DNA from: Pseudomonas xantholysinigenes
GTDB lineage: Bacteria; Pseudomonadota; Gammaproteobacteria; Pseudomonadales; Pseudomonadaceae
Reading direction: 5' to 3'
NCBI RefSeq assembly: GCF_014268885.2
Contig: NZ_CP077095.1
Span: 4,123,001-4,187,000, forward strand
Length of the DNA: 64,000 nucleotides
The notes under the pieces were generated by a model. It ran no database searches. It saw only the letters and a list, made by a program, of their open reading frames with translations, and was not told where the DNA came from. Within the stretch, counting starts at the first letter, position 1, and every line of letters begins with the position of its first letter. This document shows positions 29,393-38,699 of the stretch, piece after piece. Position numbers and translations under genes: made by a program.

Positions 29393-29731
29393 TCAATCCA
29401 CGTCCGGCGCCTCTTGCAGCCAGGCCACGCAGATGACCCGAACCAGCCCGCTGAAATTCCTCACGCCACCATGGCGCAGGTGCACCTCACGGTCGATGTA
29501 CGACAGCAATGCACTCACCGAGCAGCGATTGGTCTCGGCGATCCGCTCGAGGATGCGCCAGTACACGGCCTCCAACCGCAGGCAGGTGGCAAAACCGTTG
29601 AGCCGCACCGAGCGCGAGACCGGCCCGGCCTGGCCCATGTCGAAGTCCCGCTTGAAAGGGTCGATGCGCGGCCTGGCCACCCCCGCTGCTTGCCTTGCAT
29701 AACCATTGATCCCACCTACCGCCTGTTCCAT
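29393..29731 (-). CDS. Ribbon-helix-helix domain protein (RHH_4-like)
   Basis: Predicted DNA-binding protein of 112 residues. The C-terminal two thirds (RSVRLNGFATCLRLEAVYWRIL ... ETNRCSVSALLSYIDRE ... GVRNFSGLVRVICVAWL, with the chain split here for brevity) fit the RHH_4 family. The start at 29731 is preferred over the longer frame because GGAG lies seven bases upstream. Stands alone between fmdB-aspS and dps. Targets unknown. Confidence 0.75.
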   Translation of the reverse strand: MEQAVGGINGYARQAAGVARPRIDPFKRDFDMGQAGPVSRSVRLNGFATCLRLEAVYWRILERIAETNRCSVSALLSYIDREVHLRHGGVRNFSGLVRVICVAWLQEAPDVD

Positions 29732-29845
29732 CGTTGCGCTCCATCGTGCCCCTACTACCCCCTCGCCGAGACGAGCGGTATCCATGGCCCCAATGAAGCG
29801 ACGACACGCAAATGGATATCAGCTGCAAAGCTTTCCCTGCAAACG

Positions 29846-29877
29846 AAAAGGCCCGACACCACAGCAGGTGTCGGGCC
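29846..29877 (-). terminator. Rho-independent terminator of dps
   Basis: On the minus strand an 11-bp stem (29867-29877 with 29850-29860) with six-base loop is followed by four T residues, 36 bases after the dps stop codon. Confidence 0.85.
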
Positions 29878-29912
29878 CGGCGCAAAGGCGCTGCAAACAA
29901 ATCAACCGGCAA

Positions 29913-30386
29913 TCATTTCCCGTCGAGCAAAACCCGCAGCATCCAGGCCGTTTTCTCATGCACCTGCATGCGCTGGGTGAGCAAGTCGGCGGTCGGTTCG
30001 TCGCTGACCTTGTCGACCACCGGGAAAATGCTGCGCGCGGTGCGCACCACCGCCTCCTGCCCTTGCACCAATTGGCGGATCATTTCGTCGGCCGGCGGCA
30101 CGCCCTCCTCCTCCTTGATCGAGGAATGCCGGGCATAGAAGGCATATGAGCCCGGCGCCGGGAAACCCAACGCGCGAATACGCTCGGCGATGGAGTCGAC
30201 CGCCAGTGCCAGCTCGTTGTATTGCTCCTCGAACATCAAGTGCAGGGTACGAAACGATGGACCGGTGACGTTCCAGTGAAAGTTATGGGTTTTCAGATAC
30301 AGCACGTAGGTATCCGACAGCAGGCGCGAGAGCCCGTCGACGATAGACTTGCGATCTTCTTCATTGATACCGATATCGATTGCCAT
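29913..30386 (-). CDS. dps: Dps-family ferritin-like DNA protection protein
   Basis: Twelve-subunit mini-ferritin that oxidises and stores iron and shields DNA under stress. The ferroxidase ligands are visible in [13 protein letters not shown] (His) and [25 protein letters not shown] (Asp/Glu). At 157 aa the length is normal. The start at 30386 was chosen for the conserved MAIDIGI N-terminus; the much longer open frame upstream lacks homology. Likely induced by stress or stationary phase, though no operator is identified here. Confidence 0.94.
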   Translation of the reverse strand: MAIDIGINEEDRKSIVDGLSRLLSDTYVLYLKTHNFHWNVTGPSFRTLHLMFEEQYNELALAVDSIAERIRALGFPAPGSYAFYARHSSIKEEEGVPPADEMIRQLVQGQEAVVRTARSIFPVVDKVSDEPTADLLTQRMQVHEKTAWMLRVLLDGK

Positions 30387-30654
30387 GAAGTTCCCCTTTC
30401 CATAAGGCTTGGCGAGCAAGCGGGCAGCGGCCACTGTAACAAGAGTTGCGCCAGCGCGCATGCGACACCCGGCCACTGCGTCACCTCGGTTTGAGAACCC
30501 CCCGCCTTTGCTGTTAAATAGGCAGCGTGCCACCCGTGCGGATTGTCAGTGCCGGGTGCATAGGCTGGGCCGCCACGTTTTAGCGCCTACACCACACGCG
30601 CACCGTGCGACCAGCTCATCCAGTGATCGGCCTTATCAACGTGAGCCAAACCCA

Positions 30655-31248
30655 ATGTTCAAGATCGTCCATCTGGTGACGGGCGTGGCGGCTTTGCTGC
30701 TATCGCTCATACCCAGTCTGAAAACTGACGCTACACCCTTCCTGCAACAACCCGACGCCATCTACCTGGCGCTGCTCGGGCTGCTCAACCTGGTGCTTGC
30801 CCCAGTACTGCCGCAGTACTACAAGGACATGCGCCAGCAACTGCAACGCGCCAGCAGCATCCTGCTGGTGCTGGCAGTGGTACTGCAGACCCTCACCCTG
30901 CTGGCCCGCCCGGAGCTGGGCAACCTGCCAGCACTGACCTGCACCGTCTTGGCGACTGCCTTGCACCTGGCCGCCGGTTTCGTCCGTGGCACGCGAAAGG
31001 CCCGCTCAAACCAAGGCATCACCCAGGACACCGGCAAGCGCGATACCGGGACCGTGAAGTGGTTCAACACCTCCAAGGGCTTCGGTTTCATCTCCCGTGA
31101 CTCGGGCGACGATATCTTCGTGCACTTTCGCGCCATCCGTGGCGAAGGCCACCGCGTCCTGGTCGAAGGCCAGCGCGTGGAGTTCTCGGTAATGCACCGC
31201 GACAAAGGCCTGCAGGCCGAAGACGTGGTCGCGGTTTCGCGCCGCTGA
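30655..31248 (+). CDS. Membrane-anchored cold-shock domain protein
   Basis: Two-part protein (197 aa). The first 115 residues hold three to four hydrophobic helices (about 3-22, 38-57, 68-85 and 91-112). The last 67 residues are a complete cold-shock domain: [18 protein letters not shown] (RNP1 motif KGFGFI) and DIFVHFRAI (RNP2 motif), ending in EDVVAVSRR. The domain would face the cytoplasm and bind single-stranded RNA or DNA at the membrane. A similar fusion is recalled at the matching place in P. aeruginosa (next to dps, slyX and the HIT gene). Function of the membrane part is unknown. Confidence 0.88.
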   Translation: MFKIVHLVTGVAALLLSLIPSLKTDATPFLQQPDAIYLALLGLLNLVLAPVLPQYYKDMRQQLQRASSILLVLAVVLQTLTLLARPELGNLPALTCTVLATALHLAAGFVRGTRKARSNQGITQDTGKRDTGTVKWFNTSKGFGFISRDSGDDIFVHFRAIRGEGHRVLVEGQRVEFSVMHRDKGLQAEDVVAVSRR

Positions 31249-31265
31249 CCACCTCGCCGCCGCTC

Positions 31266-31478
31266 TCAATAATGGGGCGGCGGCGCTTCCTCTCCCCCGC
31301 CGCCCTGCTGGCCGGCCATCTCCTCGTAACGCTTGATCAACTCTGCCATCTGCAATTGCAGGCGGTCGATCACCCGACTCTGCTCGACCACCACGTCATT
31401 GAGCGCCTGCAGGCTGTCGTCCTGGAACGCCTGGCGGGTCTCCAGCTCGATCATGCGCATTTCCAGCTCCTGCGACAT
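31266..31478 (-). CDS. slyX: SlyX family protein
   Basis: Short soluble coiled-coil protein (70 aa) of unknown function. The [23 protein letters not shown] heptads and the PPPHY C-terminus are diagnostic of SlyX. It follows the HIT gene by two bases and converges on the cold-shock gene. Confidence 0.93.
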   Translation of the reverse strand: MSQELEMRMIELETRQAFQDDSLQALNDVVVEQSRVIDRLQLQMAELIKRYEEMAGQQGGGGEEAPPPHY

Positions 31479-31480
31479 CC

Positions 31481-31900
31481 TCAAACCTCCTTGAAGCTTT
31501 CGCCCAGCAGCGCGCGCACTTGCTGGCGGATACCGTCGATCTGTTCCTGGGTGTAGCCGATGGCCGGCACCTTGCCCCAGACCGGCGCGGGCCAGGCGGC
31601 ATCGCCATGGCGACGGACGATCACATGCATGTGCAGCTGGCTGACCACGTTGCCCAACGTCGCGACGTTCATCTTGTCGGCGGCGAAGGCATCCTTCAAC
31701 GCCTCGGCCAGGGCGGTGGTTTCCTCCCACAGCTGGCGCTGGTCGGCCTCGTCGAGTTCGAACAGCTCGCTGACATCGGCGCGGCGCGGCACCAGGATGA
31801 ACCACGGATAGTTGGCATCCTTGCTCAGCAACAGCTGGCACAACGGCAGATCGCCCAGGACCAGGGAATCCTGTTGCAGGCGCGAATCGAGGGTGAACAC
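31481..31900 (-). CDS. HIT-domain nucleotide-binding protein
   Basis: Histidine-triad fold protein of 139 residues. The catalytic region reads [10 protein letters not shown], so the first His of the usual HxHxH triad is Gln while the two catalytic-side His residues remain, a pattern common in this proteobacterial subgroup. The start is set at a GTG (31900) because a full AAGGAGG ribosome-binding site lies six bases upstream; the open frame extends eight codons further but those codons include the ribosome-binding site itself. Substrate unknown, probably a nucleoside phosphoramidate or dinucleotide. Confidence 0.88.
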   Translation of the reverse strand: MFTLDSRLQQDSLVLGDLPLCQLLLSKDANYPWFILVPRRADVSELFELDEADQRQLWEETTALAEALKDAFAADKMNVATLGNVVSQLHMHVIVRRHGDAAWPAPVWGKVPAIGYTQEQIDGIRQQVRALLGESFKEV

Positions 31901-32665
31901 GGCAAACCTCCTTACAAACGACACAGCCCACCTCTACAGGCGGGCACAAGGGCGCAAGGATACCCCGCTTCGCGATGGCCGAATACGCAAAGTCCACGCC
32001 GGCAGTTCGCTGTTGCAGCACGCCATTGACACTCCAGATGCCCCACGCCGGTAACACAGCGCTACTTTTCGCACCAAAAAAGAGCCGCCTTGCAAACCAC
32101 CACCACACATCCGTCACATAAAACAGCCAGGATCAACAGTTGTCGGTAACACCTTGACTTGGAAGGCAGCTTGTCGATGAAGCGCCACATCTTGTCACGG
32201 TATGCCACCAGGACTGGCCGCAGCCCATGTTTCCGGAGGTTTCCGAGGCGCCACCGCTGGCTTTGTGAAAATTTCATCAAACGTTCGTGATTTTGAGCAC
32301 GCTTGTTGCATTCGCTTCACAGCACGTCGGCACGCCTCCTGCAAGACAGGGGGACGCGACAAATAACAACAGCGGCATCGGATAAACCAGGGAGTTTCAC
32401 AAGCCGTTCTTTGTATTTATACATTCATGACGGTTTCGAGACAGCGCTGGCGTTGTACGCCCAATAAAAACGGCGTGATTTGCGACATGGAAACAGCCAA
32501 CAGCGACATGGCCGTAAAGTTACCGAAAGGTTGTTTTGCCCCATATCGCCAAGAATAGTCCGCGTGATATACATTTTCGCCGACATAACAAGAAAGAGCT
32601 GCCCCATATAATTAGAACACTGGGCGCGGCGGTACTCTTCCTAAAAACCAAAGGAGCAAATCACG
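31901..32665. other. Long AT-richer intergenic region upstream of oprD
   Basis: About 765 bases without a supported gene between the divergent HIT and oprD genes. It is visibly richer in A and T than its flanks. The only open frame (32062-32280, minus) shows no family features or ribosome-binding site. The region must hold the promoters of both genes and could contain a long oprD leader or a small RNA; neither is demonstrated. Confidence 0.5.
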
Positions 32666-33949
32666 ATGCGCGTGATGAAGTGGAGCATGATCGCCCTGGC
32701 CGTAGCGGCAGGGACTTCGCAGATGGCTATCGCCTCTTCGCAGGATGAATCCAAGGGCTTCCTCGAAGACAGCAAGCTCAACGTCAAGACCCGGATGCTG
32801 TATTTCAGCCGTGACTTCCGCAACAACGACCGCGACGAGGACGGCAACCGCCAGAGCCGTCGCGAGGAAACCGGCCTGGGCTTCCTCGGCACCTACGAGT
32901 CCGGCTTCACCCAGGGCACCGTCGGCGTCGGCGTCGACGCCATCGGCATGCTCGGCCTGAAACTCGACAGCGGCAAGGGCCGCTCCGGCACCGGCCTGTT
33001 CCCCACCGGCTCCGACGGTCGCTCCCAGGATGACTATTCCAAGGGTGGCGCCGCCGCCAAGTTCCGTATCTCCGATACCGTGCTGAAAGTCGGCGACCAG
33101 TTCACCGCGCTGCCAGTATTCGCCACCGACGACAGCCGCCTGCTGCCGGAAATTGCCCAGGGCGCCTTGCTGACCAGCAACGAAATCAAGGGCCTGACCG
33201 TTCACGCCGGTCGCTTCACCAGCCTCACCGCCCAGGAAGAGACCAATCGCGACAGCTTCCGCCTGAAGGAAGCCGATGTGTTCGGCGGCACCTATGCCTT
33301 CACCGACAGCCTGTCCACCAGCCTGTACTACTCCAAGGTCGAAGACTACTGGCGCAAGTACTACGCCAACGTCAACTGGGCGCTGCCGATCTCCGACAAG
33401 CAAGGCCTGGTGTTCGACTTCAACATCTATGACACCAAGAGCGATGGCCGCGGCCTGGTACGCGCCGACAAGGACGGCACCACCAAGCTCGACAACCGTG
33501 CGTTCAGCCTGTCCGGCGCGTACAACATCGGCGCCCACACCTTCACCCTGGCCTACCAGCGCGTGACCGGCGACGGCCAGTACGGCTATGGCGTCGACGG
33601 TGGCGGTACCGTGTTCCTCGCCAACTCCATCGCCCGCTCCGACTTCAACGCCGAAGACGAAAAATCCTGGCAGGCGCGCTACGACCTGAACTTCGCCGAG
33701 TTCGGCATCCCGGGCCTGACCTTCATGACCCGCTATGCCCGTGGTACCGGTGCCAACACCGACGTGACCAACAACGGCAAGGAATGGGAACGCGACATCG
33801 ACATCAAGTACGTGCTCCAGGAAGGCCCGGCCAAGGACCTGAGCCTGCGCGTGCGCCAGGCGACCTACCGCTCCTCGGACAACGTCTACGGCTCGCCGTC
33901 GCTGGACGAACTGCGCCTGATCGTCGAGTACCCGCTGAGCATCCTGTAA
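32666..33949 (+). CDS. oprD: OprD-family outer-membrane porin
   Basis: Outer-membrane 18-stranded beta-barrel of the OprD family for uptake of basic amino acids, small peptides or related solutes. A signal peptide ends near [27 protein letters not shown] begins the barrel; the chain ends in alternating strands with a terminal hydrophobic YPLSIL. Length 427 aa is typical. The start at 32666 has AAGGAG nine bases upstream. The location next to proS and the HIT gene matches the recalled oprD locus of P. aeruginosa. Substrate specificity cannot be read from sequence. Confidence 0.85.
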   Translation: MRVMKWSMIALAVAAGTSQMAIASSQDESKGFLEDSKLNVKTRMLYFSRDFRNNDRDEDGNRQSRREETGLGFLGTYESGFTQGTVGVGVDAIGMLGLKLDSGKGRSGTGLFPTGSDGRSQDDYSKGGAAAKFRISDTVLKVGDQFTALPVFATDDSRLLPEIAQGALLTSNEIKGLTVHAGRFTSLTAQEETNRDSFRLKEADVFGGTYAFTDSLSTSLYYSKVEDYWRKYYANVNWALPISDKQGLVFDFNIYDTKSDGRGLVRADKDGTTKLDNRAFSLSGAYNIGAHTFTLAYQRVTGDGQYGYGVDGGGTVFLANSIARSDFNAEDEKSWQARYDLNFAEFGIPGLTFMTRYARGTGANTDVTNNGKEWERDIDIKYVLQEGPAKDLSLRVRQATYRSSDNVYGSPSLDELRLIVEYPLSIL

Positions 33950-33979
33950 GCCCTGGCTTGCAGCGCTTCGCAAACAGGA

Positions 33980-34004
33980 AGCCCGGCCAAGCGCCGGGCT
34001 TTTT
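33980..34004 (+). terminator. Rho-independent terminator of oprD
   Basis: An 8-bp stem AGCCCGGC/GCCGGGCT (33980-33987 with 33993-34000) with a five-base loop is followed by T residues. Confidence 0.9.
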
Positions 34005-34107
34005 CATGGCTGACAAGCGCACCGCCCTGGGGCATCCTGTACGCTTTCGTTTCGCCCCCGTACAATGCGGGGTCATTCAACATTTCAGGCAATCGACACG
34101 GCTCACC

Positions 34108-35823
<1,716 letters not shown>

Positions 35824-35843
35824 TAACTGTTGCGCGAGTGATC

Positions 35844-36797
35844 ATGTCCAAGCGAAGTACCTATACCCTGGGGGGCGCCGCACTGTGCGGCGCCCTGCTC
35901 CTCGGCGGCTGTGCCAACCAGATGTCCCAGCGCAGCGACCACGAGGAGCGCGTCGAGCGCAAACTGCTCGAACATAGTCTGCAGATCGATGTCGGCGAGC
36001 CCAAGGTCATGGAGCTTCCGCAGCGGCGCGTGCGCATCCACGAACAACAACGCTTCGAGGTCACCGAGTTCGAGGTGACCCGCCATTACGACCGCTACAC
36101 CCCCTACCAACCCTGGCGGGAGATCTACGAAATCCCGTTGGGCGCGGTGGCGGTGGTGGCCGGCATCGGTGCCAACGTGGTCAACGTGTTCGCCTTGGGC
36201 AACCTGCCGGACAGCGTCACCCACGACTGGCTCAGTTATGGCGTGGCCGGGCTCAACCCGTTCATGAACGTGCAGTCCAATGGGCGCGCCCAACAGAACC
36301 TGGCGGGAATCAGCGAAGTCGAGAAAGGCAAGCGCGAGGAGTTCACCAGCCTGCCCTGGAACGAGCGCCTGGTTGAGGTCAAGGCCGGCAAGAAGACCCA
36401 CGAGCTGACCACCGACAAGAACGGCGTGCTGCGCCTGAACCTGCTGGACAGCCCGTTCTCCGAGCAGAACCTCAACCACGTCGGCACCTTGCACCTGCAA
36501 GTGGTCGACGAGGACAAGGGCGTGCGCGGCGATGCCAGCCTGTTGGTCAGCGGCAACCTGCGCAGCAAGCTGCTCGAGGCCCACGAGCTGATCTTCGACG
36601 ACCTCGAGGACGACGATGTCGGCCAGTGGGTACACCGGGTCAAGCGCCTGTCGGAACTGGGCCTGGAAGAAGAAGCCAGCGAACTGGAGCAAAGCCTGAT
36701 CGAGCTGACCCGCAACGATCCGGAGCTGCAACAGGAGTTCCTGCAAAGCCTGACCAAGGCGACCGGGCGACTGGTTGCCGACCCTGGCGTGCATTGA
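35844..36797 (+). CDS. Predicted lipoprotein of unknown function
   Basis: Exported lipoprotein with a clear lipobox LLLGGC (Cys-23 with the 35844 start). The mature part of about 295 residues has a hydrophobic stretch near residues 95-125 (GAVAVVAGIGANVVNVFALG) and an acidic, helical C-terminal third (DDLEDDDVGQWVHRVKRL). It follows proS by 20 bases and may be co-transcribed. A homologue at the same place in P. aeruginosa is recalled as an uncharacterised protein. No enzymatic motif was found. Confidence 0.8.
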   Translation: MSKRSTYTLGGAALCGALLLGGCANQMSQRSDHEERVERKLLEHSLQIDVGEPKVMELPQRRVRIHEQQRFEVTEFEVTRHYDRYTPYQPWREIYEIPLGAVAVVAGIGANVVNVFALGNLPDSVTHDWLSYGVAGLNPFMNVQSNGRAQQNLAGISEVEKGKREEFTSLPWNERLVEVKAGKKTHELTTDKNGVLRLNLLDSPFSEQNLNHVGTLHLQVVDEDKGVRGDASLLVSGNLRSKLLEAHELIFDDLEDDDVGQWVHRVKRLSELGLEEEASELEQSLIELTRNDPELQQEFLQSLTKATGRLVADPGVH

Positions 36798-36810
36798 TGC
36801 CGTGACAAGC

Positions 36811-36836
36811 AAAGGGCCGCGAAGCGGCCCTTTCCT
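36811..36836. terminator. Terminator between convergent lipoprotein and dinB genes
   Basis: A 10-bp stem (36811-36820 with 36824-36833) with a three-base loop and a T-rich tail on the plus strand. On the minus strand only a short T-run follows. Confidence 0.8.
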
Positions 36837-37901
36837 TTATAGGCGCTCAAACAACTCCAACTGTTCATGCGCGCCACGCAGGTCCCGCAGCCGCACACCT
36901 ACCCCCAGCAAGCGCACCGGCTTGCCACCCCGGGCGAACGCCTGGCTCAGCAACTGCCGGTAACTCTCCAGGTCGCGTCCCGCCCCCGCCTGCTCCAGGG
37001 TCGTCTGGCTGAAGTCATGGAACTTGACCTTCACGAAAGGCTTGTCGGGGCGATAACTGCTGTCCATCCGCGCGATCCGCTCATTCAGGCTGTCCAGCAA
37101 GGCCGGCAGCTTTTCCAGGCAAGTGGCCAGGTCCGGCAGGTCTTGGTCGTAGGTGTTTTCCACGCTCACGGACTGTCGCCGGCTGTCATTGTGTACCGCG
37201 CGCTCGTCGATACCCCGCGCCAGCCCCCACAGCCGCTCGCCGAAACTGCCGAATTCACGCACCAGGGCCAATCGCGACCAATCGCGCAACGACAGACAGG
37301 TGTCAATTCCCAGCCGCGAGAGCTTGTCCGCCGTGACCTTGCCCACCCCATGCAGACGCGCTACCGGCAGCTCGGCGACGAACGCCTCGACCTGGTCCGG
37401 CGTGATGACGAACAGGCCGTTGGGCTTGCGCCAGTCGCTGGCGATCTTGGCCAGAAACTTGTTCGGCGCCACCCCGGCAGACACCGTGATGTGCAACTGC
37501 TGGGCGACCCGTCGGCGGATGTCCTGGGCGATGCGCGTGGCACTGCCGGCAAACCATTGGCTGTCGCTGACATCCAGGTAGGCTTCATCCAGCGACAGCG
37601 GCTCGATCAACTCGGTGTAGTCGCGAAAGATCGTGTGAATTTCCCGCGAGGCTTCGCGGTAGGCCTCGAAACGCGGCTTGACGATCTCCAGGTCAGGGCA
37701 CAGTTTCAATGCATGCCCCGAGGCCATCGCCGAGCGCACACCATAGGCGCGTGCTTCGTAGTTGCAGGTGGCGATCACTCCGCGCTGACCCGGCTGCCCA
37801 CCCACTGCCATCGGCCGACCGACCAGGCGCGGGTCGTCGCGCATCTCGATGGCGGCGTAGAAACAGTCACAATCAATGTGGATGATCTTGCGCAGGGACA
37901 T
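36837..37901 (-). CDS. dinB: DNA polymerase IV
   Basis: Y-family translesion polymerase (354 aa). The catalytic acidic residues are in IIHIDCDCFYAAIE (Asp-9) and PLSLDEAYLDV (Asp-Glu). Palm, fingers, thumb and little-finger regions are all present. The C-terminal EQLELF is the expected clamp-binding motif, so the protein is complete. A LexA box 16 bases upstream of the start indicates SOS induction. Confidence 0.96.
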   Translation of the reverse strand: MSLRKIIHIDCDCFYAAIEMRDDPRLVGRPMAVGGQPGQRGVIATCNYEARAYGVRSAMASGHALKLCPDLEIVKPRFEAYREASREIHTIFRDYTELIEPLSLDEAYLDVSDSQWFAGSATRIAQDIRRRVAQQLHITVSAGVAPNKFLAKIASDWRKPNGLFVITPDQVEAFVAELPVARLHGVGKVTADKLSRLGIDTCLSLRDWSRLALVREFGSFGERLWGLARGIDERAVHNDSRRQSVSVENTYDQDLPDLATCLEKLPALLDSLNERIARMDSSYRPDKPFVKVKFHDFSQTTLEQAGAGRDLESYRQLLSQAFARGGKPVRLLGVGVRLRDLRGAHEQLELFERL

Positions 37902-37916
37902 GGATGACAGCCACTA

Positions 37917-37932
37917 CTGTAAATTCATACAG
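37917..37932 (-). promoter_or_regulatory. LexA (SOS) box of dinB
   Basis: CTGTAAATTCATACAG fits the CTGT-N8-ACAG consensus exactly and lies directly upstream of dinB. Confidence 0.92.
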
Positions 37933-38064
37933 ATACTACCGTAAGGTCGACAACCGAGACAGCCTGACCGCGACAATCGGGCTGAAAGCCCCGTCGCGAC
38001 TGACCCGCGCCCCGATCAGGGACGCTAAGGGTTTGAACGAAAAAGGATTTTTTTAAATTATTGC

Positions 38065-38092
38065 TTGACACCCCCAGGGAAATCCGTAGAAT
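38065..38092 (+). promoter_or_regulatory. Sigma-70 promoter of first initiator tRNA gene
   Basis: TTGACA (38065-38070) and TAGAAT (38087-38092) are separated by 16 bases and end 13 bases before the mature tRNA start. Confidence 0.85.
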
Positions 38093-38105
38093 TCGATCTC
38101 ACAGG

Positions 38106-38182
<77 letters not shown>

Positions 38183-38191
38183 GATTCAAGA

Positions 38192-38222
38192 AAAGGCCAC
38201 TGTTTCGACAGTGGCCTTTTTT
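38192..38222 (+). terminator. Terminator after tRNA-fMet copy 1
   Basis: A 12-bp stem (38192-38203 with 38208-38219), UUCG-type loop and a run of six T residues. Confidence 0.94.
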
Positions 38223-38333
38223 ATTGCCTGAAATTCGACTGCATCACGGGCAGTCGCTATGCCGGTGCTCGCCGGTAAAATCGGCCCACACACCTGTCAT
38301 TGCGAAAAATAACGAAAAATCAAAGATTAACGC

Positions 38334-38361
38334 TTGACACCCAAGCGCCAATCCGTAGAAT
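38334..38361 (+). promoter_or_regulatory. Sigma-70 promoter of second initiator tRNA gene
   Basis: TTGACA (38334-38339) and TAGAAT (38356-38361) with a 16-base spacer, matching the copy 1 promoter including the ATCCG before the -10 box. Confidence 0.85.
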
Positions 38362-38373
38362 GCACACCACTGA

Positions 38374-38450
<77 letters not shown>

Positions 38451-38460
38451 TATTCGTCAG

Positions 38461-38498
38461 AACAAACCCCACTTATCGAAAGGTAAGCGGGGTTTGTT
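38461..38498 (+). terminator. Hairpin after tRNA-fMet copy 2
   Basis: A 17-position stem (38461-38477 with 38482-38498) with one mismatch, one T:G pair and a GAAA loop. There is no long T-tract after it, so termination may be weaker than for copy 1. Confidence 0.7.
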
Positions 38499-38699
38499 GC
38501 ATTCAGCCCTCCGCAACACGCCCCCCCGCCTGCCGCCATCGCCCGCCCAGCCCTGTCCACACGGCTGAATGAACTATCTTTAACTATCCTGAAACAGATT
38601 AAGACACCGGCCCGGAGTAATATTCGGACACGTTTTCCAAAGGGACTTTCACTTGGCCGTACCTTGCCCTCGCCTCGCGCGCACCGCTCGAGGTTTCTC

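Noticed and set aside
31901..31924. N-terminal extension of the HIT protein starting at 31924
   Set aside because: The extra codons contain the AAGGAGG ribosome-binding site, so translation starts at the GTG at 31900.
32062..32280. 72-residue minus-strand open frame in the oprD upstream gap
   Set aside because: No ribosome-binding site, no family features, and no convincing neighbours.
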